A DNA stretch of 64,000 bases from Saprospiraceae bacterium (GTDB lineage Bacteria; Bacteroidota; Bacteroidia; Chitinophagales; Saprospiraceae). Shown piece after piece: positions 9,336 through 18,027 of the stretch (its first letter is position 1; each line of letters starts with the position of its first letter). The DNA lies in contig JANQPA010000098.1 in assembly GCA_028285545.1 (NCBI GenBank), positions 1 to 64,000 on the forward strand, written 5' to 3'. Under the pieces are notes generated by a model, which had not been told where the DNA came from, ran no database searches, and worked only from the letters and a program-made list of their open reading frames with translations. Both the position numbers and the translations under genes were made by a program.

Positions 9336-9343
9336 CACTCACT

Positions 9344-9871
9344 ATGCAAATTTTCTTAGTAGGCTTTATGGGCTCCGGAAAGAGTCATACAGGGCGGATT
9401 TTGGCAGAGCGGCTCAATTTACCTTTTATGGATCTAGATGATTGGATTGAAGAAAAAACAGGAATGAGTATTGCCAAAATTTTCGAATCTAAGGGAGAAT
9501 CTTATTTCAGACAACTGGAAGCTAAATCTCTAAGAGCTATTGGCCAGCAGGACAAAGTAATCATTGCCTGTGGAGGAGGGACACCTTGCTTTCACCAAAA
9601 CATGAAGTGGATGAATCAGGTAGGAATAAGTATATTTTTAGACTGTAGTCCTGAACTACTTTTTCAAAGGTTACAAAAAGGACGTTTGCACCGCCCCCTA
9701 CTAAAAGGAAAATCTGATCAGGAACTTCAACAATTTATTGCAAAAAAAACTGCTGAGCGCTTACCTCATTATGCCAAAGCAAAAATCCACATCCTTCAAG
9801 AGAAGGAAGATTCACAGCTTTCGGATCAAATTATTGCTAAAATTTCAAGATTTACGAGTGAGCGAAGCTAA
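9344..9871 (+). CDS. aroK: Shikimate kinase
   Basis: Phosphorylates shikimate to shikimate 3-phosphate in the chorismate pathway. At 175 residues it is of normal length. Visible: P-loop GFMGSGKSHTG (7-17), the Asp pair LDD, the substrate-binding Arg in YFRQLE, the GGG of the Walker-B-like strand (ACGGGTP) and the lid arginine in LHRPLLKG. It starts at an ATG just after an inverted repeat block. The gap to the AAA+ gene is about 100 nt, so shared transcription is possible. Confidence 0.95.
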   Translation: MQIFLVGFMGSGKSHTGRILAERLNLPFMDLDDWIEEKTGMSIAKIFESKGESYFRQLEAKSLRAIGQQDKVIIACGGGTPCFHQNMKWMNQVGISIFLDCSPELLFQRLQKGRLHRPLLKGKSDQELQQFIAKKTAERLPHYAKAKIHILQEKEDSQLSDQIIAKISRFTSERS

Positions 9872-9976
9872 TAATCCATTCGCAAAAGTCAGATTAACAA
9901 ATTTTTCACTTCTTAATTGCTGGAAAATTTTTAGCTTTAAAGCCACCCAAACACAATAGTTTGAGTAATATTGAAT

Positions 9977-12900
9977 ATGAGCTTTCCTGTTACTATTCCC
10001 TTTTATGCCTTCAAAATCCATTTACTGTCCGGGTCACACATCTTTACACCTATGGCTGACCCCCAATCTGTTCGGGTAGGAGATTCTTTAAAATTAATAG
10101 CTCAAAATTATGCCACAGAATTTCAGGAAAAAGTACTAAATAAAGGGACCTACAATAGCCTACTTGATGAGTACAGGAGAGGTGAATTTATTAAATCATC
10201 TCTTAAACTTTATTTCCCTGCAGCCAAAGATCGGATTAGTTATCCAGCTTTTGAGTTGGAATTCGAATATTTTTATTCTTATTGCAAAACAGGGGTTTGG
10301 GGTATCGTACCTAGTTTGAATATTGAAAGTTTTGCTGATGAATTTGAGACCTTAGTCCGAAGATTAGAGGACGGCATCCGAACCCATTTTGTTCGAAATA
10401 AAAGACTCCAGTTTGTGCGGATGATTATTTCAGATATTTGGTATGACACCATCGAATTATTAAGTTTCGATATTCAGTTGGAAATGCTCAGTCCCAAAGA
10501 GCTGGAAGAAAATAATAAAGTCAACAAAACAAAACTACTGCCGAAAGTAGCCCGGCCTTTAAAAGCAAAAAACAAGGTTGTTTATGGTCGAAAAAAAGAG
10601 TTGGACCAAATACTACGCGGGCTCAAGAATAAGTTTTCCAGAAATATTATTCTAGTCGGGGTTTCTGGAGTGGGAAAAACTGCATTAATCTGGGAGGCTG
10701 CTCGTCACCTTCAAAAAAGTAAAAACAAAATTGAAGTTTGGGAGACCACTGCTTCTACCCTTATTAAGGAATTAACCAGAGCCACCGGATGGCAAGATAA
10801 CCTGGCCTATCTCTGCCAGGAGTTGAGCCAAAGCGAAGACCTTTTGTTTATACGCAATTTGATGGAACTGTTTGAGGTAGGAAAATATGAAGGTAATAGC
10901 GTTTCTATTGCGGAATACCTAAGATCCTATATCAGCCGGGGAGAAATTACCGTATTAACGGAGTGCACCGAAGAAGAATTAGCCAGGATTGAACTTCGAA
11001 GTCCCAATTATTTATCTTTCTTTCAAATCATCAGATTAGAAGAACCTACTGAGCAACTAGAAAATATTATTCTCAAAAAAATAAATGACATTGCCAGTAA
11101 TCAGAAGATCAGGATTTCAGAAGAGGCGATTAAAGAAATTCTTCGGCTCAATAAGCGTTTCTCTCCTTATGCAGGTATGCCAGGAAAGCCTATTCGCTTT
11201 CTGGAAAGTCTTTTAATCAATCGCAAGAATCCAGGAGTTAGTGACTCAAAAAAGAAAAACCGGGTAGACCGAACTGAAATCATTGATGCATTTTGTGAAG
11301 AATCTGGAATGCCTCCCTTTATGGTCGATCCACAAATTACAATGGATACCCGACTTATAAGAAAGGAATTTAATGAGAATGTATTTGGTCAGGAAGAAGC
11401 AGTAGATAGCCTGGTTAGCATTCTGGCTTCGGTCAAAACCGCCTTAACCCGCACCGGGAAACCTATAGCATCTTTCTTTTTTGTGGGTCCAACTGGAGTA
11501 GGTAAAACTGAATTAGCCAAGGTCCTTGCTAAATTCATGTTTGGACAACGAAGTAGATTGATTCGATTTGATATGAGTGAATACTCCAGTCCATATGCCA
11601 TCATGCGATTAATTGGTACGGATTATAATTCAGATGGCATATTAACCTCAGCCATCCGAAGGGAGCCTTTTGCTGTTTTACTTTTTGATGAAATTGAAAA
11701 AGCCCATGCCAATTTTTATGACCTGCTTCTTCAGATATTAAGTGAAGGACGACTGACTGATAGCCAGGGGAAGTTGGTTAATTTCTGCAGTACAATTATT
11801 ATAATGACTTCAAATATTGGAGCAGAAAGACTGCAGAGCAATAAAATTGGCTGGAAAAACCAATTGGAGGCAGTAGAGGTTAAAGATCATTTTATGACAG
11901 CCATTCAAAAGTATTTCCGACCAGAATTGCTTAATCGAATTGATGATATTATTCCTTTTGAGCCTTTAGACAAAATCACGATTAGGTTTATTGTAGATCG
12001 GGAAATTAAACTGCTGAAAAATAGAGAAGGCATTAAATTTAGGAAGATTTTTCTCAGGATTGAAGAAGAGGTATTAGATTTTCTTGGCGAGCAAGGGTAT
12101 CACCCTAAATACGGCGCCCGTTATTTACAAAGAACGGTTCGAGAAAAAATCATCATCCCACTGGCCTATAAATTAAATGATTTTGACTTTGACGATCAAT
12201 TAATTGTAAATATCCTACAAAGTGAAAAGGGAATAGACATTGATGTTGAAGCCGACCCATTAGGCTTAGACCTGCTCATTGAAGAATTGGATATGATCAA
12301 TCATGCAGATCATGCCAGTAGCCTCAGACGTCAGGTAATTCAATTGATGGAAGGTGCACTCTTTGTCCGTCTGTTAAGTGAATTAGATATTCTTGAACGA
12401 GAAAAAAAGCGTCTGAAAAATAAATTTTGGGATATTAAAAAGAATGCAGAAAGGTATACTTATTACCTTCAAACCAGAGAAAACATCAATAATCTTCTTG
12501 AGGAAAATGAAAAATACGAACTCTCTCTAAACCTAGCTGCTTTAAACCTGGAGCCCTATCAGCCAGAAATGGTAGAAAACCTCAAACAATGGGAAACTAA
12601 GTTTTTTCAGCTCAAAAAAGACATATATTCTCAAATGACTCCTAAAGCTAATCAATGCCATTTGGGGGTATATGGAACCGATTTGGAACCACTAATCCAA
12701 TTCTACCAGTCACTTTTTGTAAAAAAGGAATTTTATTGTAATGCCCAGGCCATATGGTTTAGAGAAGCCTATTATAATGAGGAGGTTATTTTGGAAAATG
12801 GAACCTCCCAAAAAAGGGAAGAATACATTAAAACAGCCATTGACCTTTCAGACCTGGCCAACATAACACCGGAGCACCCTAAAGATAATTTGTATGGTAT

Positions 12901-13222
12901 AGAATTTGCCATAAGCGGGAATTGTGCCTACCTCTATCTAAAAGAAGAAGATGGATACCAAAGGTGGTCTGCTGTTAGCTCCTTGAAGGAGGCCCGAAAC
13001 TATGCTGTAATAGTATTGAATGAACCTTTTGAAACTCCTAAAAAAATTCATAGAAAGGAATTTTATTCCAGACAAAACTTAAGACGGTCCATTGATGGAT
13101 CAATTCTTAAGGATAACATCTATAAAATTAATAGAGAGGTTCCAGAATCCAATTTAGTTGAATACCTGTACCAAAAACTGGAAGAACGATTTGTTTTTAA
13201 GCTTCAATTAGAAGTAATGTAA
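9977..13222 (+). CDS. Large Clp/Hsp100-like double AAA+ ATPase
   Basis: A protein of about 1081 residues; the frame also has a TTG two codons earlier (9971), but ATG 9977 is preferred. The N-terminal ~195 residues do not match the Clp N-domain that I know. The first AAA+ domain has Walker A GVSGVGKT (about 228-235), but its Walker B position reads LFIRNLMELF instead of the usual LFIDEIH, so both acidic residues are lost. The second AAA+ domain is intact: Walker A GPTGVGKTE (about 505), FDMSEY, Walker B LLFDEIEKAH (about 570), MTSNIGAE and LLNRIDD. The Clp D2 C-domain (GARYLQRTVRE) is followed by ~300 residues of unrecognised sequence. It is probably a remodelling ATPase; the partner protease or client is unknown. 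A secreted S8 protease gene follows after 20 nt. Confidence 0.85.
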   Translation: MSFPVTIPFYAFKIHLLSGSHIFTPMADPQSVRVGDSLKLIAQNYATEFQEKVLNKGTYNSLLDEYRRGEFIKSSLKLYFPAAKDRISYPAFELEFEYFYSYCKTGVWGIVPSLNIESFADEFETLVRRLEDGIRTHFVRNKRLQFVRMIISDIWYDTIELLSFDIQLEMLSPKELEENNKVNKTKLLPKVARPLKAKNKVVYGRKKELDQILRGLKNKFSRNIILVGVSGVGKTALIWEAARHLQKSKNKIEVWETTASTLIKELTRATGWQDNLAYLCQELSQSEDLLFIRNLMELFEVGKYEGNSVSIAEYLRSYISRGEITVLTECTEEELARIELRSPNYLSFFQIIRLEEPTEQLENIILKKINDIASNQKIRISEEAIKEILRLNKRFSPYAGMPGKPIRFLESLLINRKNPGVSDSKKKNRVDRTEIIDAFCEESGMPPFMVDPQITMDTRLIRKEFNENVFGQEEAVDSLVSILASVKTALTRTGKPIASFFFVGPTGVGKTELAKVLAKFMFGQRSRLIRFDMSEYSSPYAIMRLIGTDYNSDGILTSAIRREPFAVLLFDEIEKAHANFYDLLLQILSEGRLTDSQGKLVNFCSTIIIMTSNIGAERLQSNKIGWKNQLEAVEVKDHFMTAIQKYFRPELLNRIDDIIPFEPLDKITIRFIVDREIKLLKNREGIKFRKIFLRIEEEVLDFLGEQGYHPKYGARYLQRTVREKIIIPLAYKLNDFDFDDQLIVNILQSEKGIDIDVEADPLGLDLLIEELDMINHADHASSLRRQVIQLMEGALFVRLLSELDILEREKKRLKNKFWDIKKNAERYTYYLQTRENINNLLEENEKYELSLNLAALNLEPYQPEMVENLKQWETKFFQLKKDIYSQMTPKANQCHLGVYGTDLEPLIQFYQSLFVKKEFYCNAQAIWFREAYYNEEVILENGTSQKREEYIKTAIDLSDLANITPEHPKDNLYGIEFAISGNCAYLYLKEEDGYQRWSAVSSLKEARNYAVIVLNEPFETPKKIHRKEFYSRQNLRRSIDGSILKDNIYKINREVPESNLVEYLYQKLEERFVFKLQLEVM

Positions 13223-13242
13223 AATGTAAAAAAGAATTGAAT

Positions 13243-14631
13243 ATGAGAGTTGTTTTTGTTTTTTTAGTACTAACTTTTCCTATCCTTTTAGGTGCTCAAT
13301 ATAATGATGATCTAGGGTATTACTGGGTAGAATTTACCGAAAAATCTGATACCCTACATTCTCTTGAGAATCCTTTTACCTACTTATCACAAAAGGCCAT
13401 TGAAAGAAGAATTCGCCATCGAATCCCTTTCGATCAAACAGACCTTCCTGTAAATCGCTCCTTCGTCAATAAGTTAGTTGAGATGGGTGCGGAAATACAC
13501 AATACCTCCAAATGGTTTAATGCGGCTACGATTGTTTTCGAAAAAAATAGATTAGTTGAGGTAGAAAAACTGGATTTTGTAAAAGAAGTAGAATACGTGG
13601 GCAGATACATCATCAGAAAGCCTCACAGCCCCTCCAACTTCCTTAAAGACACCCTAAATGAGGATTTAAGATTAAATGTTTATCATGGTTTTGCAGGCCC
13701 GCAAACAAGGATGATCAATGCAGGGGCTCTGCATCAGATGGGATTCCGAGGAGAGGGGATAAATGTAGGCGTGACTGATGGCGGTTTTATTAATATTGAT
13801 AAAATGCCTTTTATGGCCAACACAAAATTTAAGGGCAATCGAGATTTTGTCGAAAAAGATGATGTAGTTTTTGAATCTAGTAGTCATGGATCTAAGGTGC
13901 TTGCCCTGATGGCCGCTGATATTCCAGGATATTTTGTAGGTACCGCGCCAGAAGCCAATTATACCTGTATGAAAACTGAAGATACTCGAGGAGAATATCG
14001 CCTTGAAGAATGCAATTGGGTAGCTGCTTTAGAATATGCCGACAGTCTTGGACTTGATATTATCAATACGTCCCTCGGTTATTCAACCTTTAATGATAAG
14101 GATATGAACTATACTTATGAAGAATTGGATGGTGAAACGGCCATTTCTAGTAAGGCTGCTAAGTGGGCCTACGATAAAGGAATGATATTAGTTATTAGTG
14201 CGGGGAATGAAGGGAATGATTCATGGAAGTATATCAATGTTCCAGCAGATAGCCGCTATGTATTGTCTATTGGTGCAACTGATCTTGCCGGCCAAAAAGC
14301 TGGTTTTTCTTCTTTTGGTCCTACAGCCGACGGAAGAATCAAACCGGATGTTTCAGCTCCAGGATCATCAATAGTAGTCCCCTCGATTAATGGTCATAAA
14401 ATTACTTTTGGTAGTGGAACCTCTTATGCTTCTCCAATTACTGCTGGTGCAGTAGCTTGCCTCTGGCAGGCCTTCCCAAGCAAAAGCAATAAAGAAATAA
14501 TGGAGGCCATAAAAGAAAGTGCCAACCAATATAATAATCCTGATAATGAATTGGGATATGGCATCCCCGACTTTTTAAAAGCTTATGAGATCCTTAAAGG
14601 AGGAGGTAAGAATAGGATAATAAAGCCATAA
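13243..14631 (+). CDS. Secreted subtilisin-like serine peptidase (S8)
   Basis: A protein of 462 residues starting at ATG 13243; a TTG two codons earlier is in frame but less likely. A signal peptide ends near LLGAQ. A ~110-residue propeptide-like region precedes the catalytic domain. Counting from the TTG, the triad is D181 (GVTDGGF), H217 (SSHGSK) and S396 (GTSYASP), with oxyanion N324 (SAGNEG). No T9SS sorting domain follows, so the product is probably periplasmic or released. It lies 20 nt after the AAA+ gene and is likely co-transcribed, although the two products act in different compartments. The stop codon is inside a 68-bp palindrome. Confidence 0.92.
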   Translation: MRVVFVFLVLTFPILLGAQYNDDLGYYWVEFTEKSDTLHSLENPFTYLSQKAIERRIRHRIPFDQTDLPVNRSFVNKLVEMGAEIHNTSKWFNAATIVFEKNRLVEVEKLDFVKEVEYVGRYIIRKPHSPSNFLKDTLNEDLRLNVYHGFAGPQTRMINAGALHQMGFRGEGINVGVTDGGFINIDKMPFMANTKFKGNRDFVEKDDVVFESSSHGSKVLALMAADIPGYFVGTAPEANYTCMKTEDTRGEYRLEECNWVAALEYADSLGLDIINTSLGYSTFNDKDMNYTYEELDGETAISSKAAKWAYDKGMILVISAGNEGNDSWKYINVPADSRYVLSIGATDLAGQKAGFSSFGPTADGRIKPDVSAPGSSIVVPSINGHKITFGSGTSYASPITAGAVACLWQAFPSKSNKEIMEAIKESANQYNNPDNELGYGIPDFLKAYEILKGGGKNRIIKP

Positions 14632-14692
14632 AATAGAAGAATATAATTTGTGTGGCGGCCGCCACACAAATTATATTCTTCTATTTTATGGC
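14625..14692. terminator. Perfect 68-bp palindrome spanning two convergent stop codons
   Basis: Two 34-bp arms with no mismatch meet at 14658/14659. The apex is GGCGGCCGCC and contains a NotI-type GCGGCCGC. The arms are otherwise AT-rich. It includes the stop codons of the S8 protease (14629-14631) and of folE (14681-14683), so the 3' ends of the two genes are copies of each other. It probably acts as a bidirectional terminator. Confidence 0.85.
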
Positions 14693-15379
14693 ATTCAAAA
14701 ACTCAGATCGTACGCTTTCATTTAAGAAGCGTCCATTATAGGAACTGGTCACGGTACTGCTATTTTGATGTTCCACCCCTCTTGCCTGTACACACATATG
14801 TTTGGCATCAATATAAACTGCTACATCTTTGGTTTGAAGGGTATTTTGCAATTCTAATGCAATTTGCTGAGTCAATCGCTCCTGTACTTGAGGTCTTCGA
14901 GCGTAGTAGTCTACGATGCGATTAAGTTTGGAAAGACCGATTACTTTATCTCCGGGAATGTAGGCTACATGAGCCACTCCATAGATAGGTAGAAAATGAT
15001 GTTCACAAAATGATTGCACTCTTATGCCTTTTTCAACCAGCATCTGGCGATAGGCAAATTTATTTTCAAATAAAGAAATGCTGGGTTTATTTTTAGGATC
15101 TAAGCCATGAAATATTTCTTTGACAAACATTTTTGCCACTCGCTTGGGGGTTCCTTGTAGAGAATCATCATTTAGATCAAGGCCCAAAATATCCATAATT
15201 GATTCAAAATGGGATGAGATCATTTTCATTTTTTCCTCATCACTAATATCAAATGCATCGGGTTTTAGAGGGGTATCAATTGAGGTAGCAGCGTGGTTTT
15301 CACCTATATCATCCACATCTATTTGCCAGTGCCCATTCATCTTTTCCTTTCCATTTACCACAAAATTAGATTGACTCAT
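14681..15379 (-). CDS. folE: GTP cyclohydrolase I
   Basis: Converts GTP to 7,8-dihydroneopterin triphosphate, the first step of folate (and possibly queuosine or biopterin) synthesis. 232 residues; an N-terminal ~45-residue extension precedes the core. Zinc ligands are visible: C125 and H128 in SFCEHHFLP, and C196 in KHMCVQARG. The family signature VIGLSKLNRIVDYYARRPQVQERLT is complete in substance. Start ATG at 15379. It converges with the S8 protease gene through the shared palindrome. Confidence 0.96.
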   Translation of the reverse strand: MSQSNFVVNGKEKMNGHWQIDVDDIGENHAATSIDTPLKPDAFDISDEEKMKMISSHFESIMDILGLDLNDDSLQGTPKRVAKMFVKEIFHGLDPKNKPSISLFENKFAYRQMLVEKGIRVQSFCEHHFLPIYGVAHVAYIPGDKVIGLSKLNRIVDYYARRPQVQERLTQQIALELQNTLQTKDVAVYIDAKHMCVQARGVEHQNSSTVTSSYNGRFLNESVRSEFLNAIK

Positions 15380-15507
15380 AATACTTCTTTAGATATTTTT
15401 TTAATATTTGATAGTGCAACCTCAACGTAAACGTTAGCAGAAACTATTTTGTTTAACCTATTGTCATAATATAATATCTAAATATTCAACAAATTGATAT
15501 AGTAAAT

Positions 15508-16032
15508 ATGAAATACGCCTTCTTCTGTTTAATCTTTGGATTTTTGGTTCTCTCCTGTCAAAATCCTTCTCAAGAAAATGCTTTTGCCAATTGTAAATAT
15601 GGCAAGCCTGAAGCCATATTCAGTTCTGAACAGGAGGAAGTCAAAAAACATCAATTTACTATCAAAAAACAAGAAGGTGTTGAAAATGTCAGCTTCGAAA
15701 GTGGACTGGAATTGATTATTTATCAAAGTGGCTGTGATTACATTAAACAGCAATACCAGTTTGAAATTTCACAAATTAATGACACTCTTGATTCTTCTTC
15801 TCAAGAATACTGGATTATTAAAACCATAGAATCTTTCCAAAAACTAGGAGATTTAGGCCCTGAATTCTTTAGTTATTCCTCCTGGGCTCAAGCTATTGCC
15901 GAAAGAGCTGGTGAGTTTAAGCTAGCCGAATTTCTTGAAGTTCAGCCTGGTTTTTATGTAAAAATTGACCGCATTGAAAGTAGTAACAAAAATTTACTGC
16001 TGGTGACGCTCTCTGAAGAACCGGAAAGTTAA
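15508..16032 (+). CDS. Putative lipoprotein, unknown function
   Basis: A protein of 174 residues with a lipoprotein signal peptide (GFLVLS-C17). The mature part (FANCKYGKPEAIFSSEQEEV...) has three further cysteine/aromatic-rich segments but no family that I recognise. It is divergent from folE and followed by 546 bp without a recognised gene. It is probably exported and anchored in the envelope; nothing more can be said. Confidence 0.7.
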   Translation: MKYAFFCLIFGFLVLSCQNPSQENAFANCKYGKPEAIFSSEQEEVKKHQFTIKKQEGVENVSFESGLELIIYQSGCDYIKQQYQFEISQINDTLDSSSQEYWIIKTIESFQKLGDLGPEFFSYSSWAQAIAERAGEFKLAEFLEVQPGFYVKIDRIESSNKNLLLVTLSEEPES

Positions 16033-16395
16033 ATTTCATCTATTTTCTATCAAAAAACAATATTTGTAATTTATAATTAATTAAAAATCAGTCGTTTAAT
16101 CAAAAAGATGACACTTTTTTTTCAAGAAAAACATCTAGTTCTCTTGTTAAGCTGGATGATTATTTCTACCTTTATATCAACAAACAGAAAATAATTCAAA
16201 TTGCTGTAGTAGGAAAGAAAAGCCCGGGTCCTAAATCCATTTTTCTTTCGGAAGTAGTTCAGAGACGGTGTTCAATTCTAAACCGTCAAGAAAAATTCAA
16301 CTCATTTCAGCATTTATTATTTCCATTTAACCGATTTAACACTAGGACGAAATTTTCGTTTTAAGTAAAGATATATCAGTATCAGTAAGTTAGGT

Positions 16396-16430
16396 GAGCT
16401 CCGCCAGCTATCAAGCGGCGGGGTTTTTTA
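16396..16430 (+). terminator. Rho-independent terminator upstream of lpd
   Basis: Stem 16396-16405 with 16417-16426 (core CTCCGCC/GGCGGGG, with G-T pairs lower down) followed by a T-run (GGTTTTTTATTTTT). It separates the upstream transcript from the lpd promoter. Confidence 0.7.
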
Positions 16431-16448
16431 TTTTTATCTCGCAATAAC

Positions 16449-16456
16449 TATCTTTG
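16449..16456 (+). promoter_or_regulatory. -7 box of lpd promoter (TAtcTTTG)
   Basis: An exact TAnnTTTG match directly after the terminator and 123 nt before the lpd start. No clear -33 TTTG. Confidence 0.5.
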
Positions 16457-16578
16457 TGCCGCTTTTTAGCAAAAAACTCATTTATAATTTAACATGTTAT
16501 TAGTTTGATGACAGCTAAAAAATAGCTTTATCAACAAATAAAATTTTTGGTTCCATTAAAAAAACGTAAAACCATATT

Positions 16579-17976
16579 ATGCAATACGATTTAATTGTTA
16601 TCGGAAGCGGACCTGGCGGATATGTAGCTGCTATTCGTGCTTCCCAACTAGGAATGAAAGTTGCTGTAGTAGAAAAAGAATCAATTGGAGGAATTTGCTT
16701 AAACTGGGGCTGTATACCCACTAAGGCATTATTAAAAAGTGCCCAGGTATTTGAATATATATCTCATGCACAAGATTATGGTATTAAGGTAGAAAATAGT
16801 GAAGCTGATTTTGGTGCCATGATTAAAAGGAGCCGTGGAGTAGCAGAAGGAATGAGTAAGGGAATCAACTTTTTATTCAGAAAAAATAAAATTGATGTTC
16901 TAAATGGCCATGGCCGCCTTCTAAGAGGAAAAAAAGTTTCTGTTACTGATGCTGAAGGCAATGTAAAAGAATATTCTGCCGAACACATCATCGTTGCTAC
17001 TGGTGGACGGGCAAAATCTCTTCCAAATGTACCGATTGATGGCAAAAAGATTATTGAATACCGCAAGGCCATGTCCTTAGACAAACAGCCTAAGAAAATG
17101 GTAGTGATAGGTGCAGGGGCTATTGGGGTTGAATTCGCCTATTTTTATCATTCCATAGGTACAGAAGTCACAGTGGTTGAATTCCTGGAACAAGGGCTGG
17201 TACCAAGGGAAGATGCCGAGGTCTCAAAAGAGCTTACCAAAATTTATAAAAGAAAAGGAATCAAAGTATTGGGTAATACCTCGGTAGAAGCCGTTGATAC
17301 CAAAGGTAGAGGTTGTACCGTAACTGTAAAAGATAGAAAAAAGGGTACTACCTCAGAAATAAAATGTGATATCGTCTTATCAGCAGTGGGTGTCACTCCC
17401 AATACAGAAGATGTTGGTTTGGAAGTTTTGGGAGTAGAAACCGATAGAGGATTAATCAAAGTAGACGAATTTTATCGAACCAATGTAGCTGGTATTTATG
17501 CCATTGGTGATGTTGTTCCAGGTCCTGCCTTGGCTCATGTTGCCAGCGCAGAAGGTATTATCTGTGTGGAAAAAATAGCGGGACACCACCATCAGGCATT
17601 AGATTATCAAAATATTCCATCCTGTACTTACTGTATACCAGAAGTAGCTTCAGTTGGTTTTACTGAGCAAGCTGCAAAAGATGCCGGCTACGATGTCAAA
17701 GTAGGGAAATTTCCATTTTCTGCTTCAGGTAAAGCCAGTGCTTCAGGTGAAAAAAGTGGTTTTGTTAAAGTTATTTTTGATGCTAAATATGGAGAGTTTT
17801 TGGGAGCCCACATGGTAGGTTCTAATGTAACAGAAATGATTGCAGAGGTAGTGGCTGCCAGAAAACTAGAAACCACCGGAATGGAAATTATTAAAACAGT
17901 CCACCCACACCCAACCATGAGTGAAGCGATTATGGAAGCTGCGGCAGCGGCTTATGGGGAGGTGATTCACTTATAG
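16579..17976 (+). CDS. lpd: Dihydrolipoyl dehydrogenase (E3)
   Basis: FAD enzyme that reoxidises the lipoamide of 2-oxo acid dehydrogenase complexes, making NADH. 465 residues. FAD-binding GSGPGGYVAAIR (9-20), redox pair C40/C45 in GGICLNWGCIPTK, NAD-binding GAGAIGVEF, the second FAD motif GIYAIGDV and the C-terminal HPHPTMSE with the catalytic His-Glu pair are all present. It has its own promoter and is not next to E1/E2 genes; it faces the HlyD gene through a hairpin. Confidence 0.97.
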   Translation: MQYDLIVIGSGPGGYVAAIRASQLGMKVAVVEKESIGGICLNWGCIPTKALLKSAQVFEYISHAQDYGIKVENSEADFGAMIKRSRGVAEGMSKGINFLFRKNKIDVLNGHGRLLRGKKVSVTDAEGNVKEYSAEHIIVATGGRAKSLPNVPIDGKKIIEYRKAMSLDKQPKKMVVIGAGAIGVEFAYFYHSIGTEVTVVEFLEQGLVPREDAEVSKELTKIYKRKGIKVLGNTSVEAVDTKGRGCTVTVKDRKKGTTSEIKCDIVLSAVGVTPNTEDVGLEVLGVETDRGLIKVDEFYRTNVAGIYAIGDVVPGPALAHVASAEGIICVEKIAGHHHQALDYQNIPSCTYCIPEVASVGFTEQAAKDAGYDVKVGKFPFSASGKASASGEKSGFVKVIFDAKYGEFLGAHMVGSNVTEMIAEVVAARKLETTGMEIIKTVHPHPTMSEAIMEAAAAAYGEVIHL

Positions 17977-17980
17977 ATTT

Positions 17981-18023
17981 TAAAAAGAATGATGGCGGCC
18001 CGTGGCCGCCATCATTCTTTTTA
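17981..18023. terminator. Convergent palindrome with GGCGGCC apex
   Basis: 20-bp perfect arms (17981-18000 with 18004-18023) and a CGT loop, 4 nt after the lpd stop and 4 nt before the end of the HlyD gene. The arms are AT-rich near the base, with T-runs in both directions, so it should terminate both genes. Confidence 0.85.
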
Positions 18024-18027
18024 TTGG

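Larger units (their letters stand above)
8906..9343. other. Intergenic region with mirrored stutter repeats
   Basis: Divergent region between the DUF1573 gene and aroK. It holds a -7-like box (9024-9031) and two copies of a repeated TTATTGG/TTAATGG word: a distal copy at 9039-9079 and its inverted counterpart at 9283-9335, which ends 8 nt before the aroK start codon. The DNA between the copies (9080-9282) shows no open frame or other clear signal. Confidence 0.6.
16033..16578. other. Intergenic region with orphan open frame and candidate RNA
   Basis: It holds a 96-codon frame without ATG (16077-16364, reading KLDDYFYLYINKQ in its middle), a hairpin GACGGT/ACCGTC at about 16264-16287, a strong terminator (16396-16430) and a -7 box for lpd (16449-16456). 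The terminator lies ~360 nt past the lipoprotein stop, so an independent RNA in 16190-16430 is possible. The open frame could equally be chance or a decayed gene. Confidence 0.4.

Noticed and set aside
15361-15368. Minus-strand -7 box (CAAAATTA) for folE
   Set aside because: It lies inside the folE coding start, downstream of the start codon, and cannot serve that gene.
16108-16194. 28-codon ORF starting MTLFFQEKHLV
   Set aside because: Too short, in a different frame from the longer orphan frame, no recognisable start signal.
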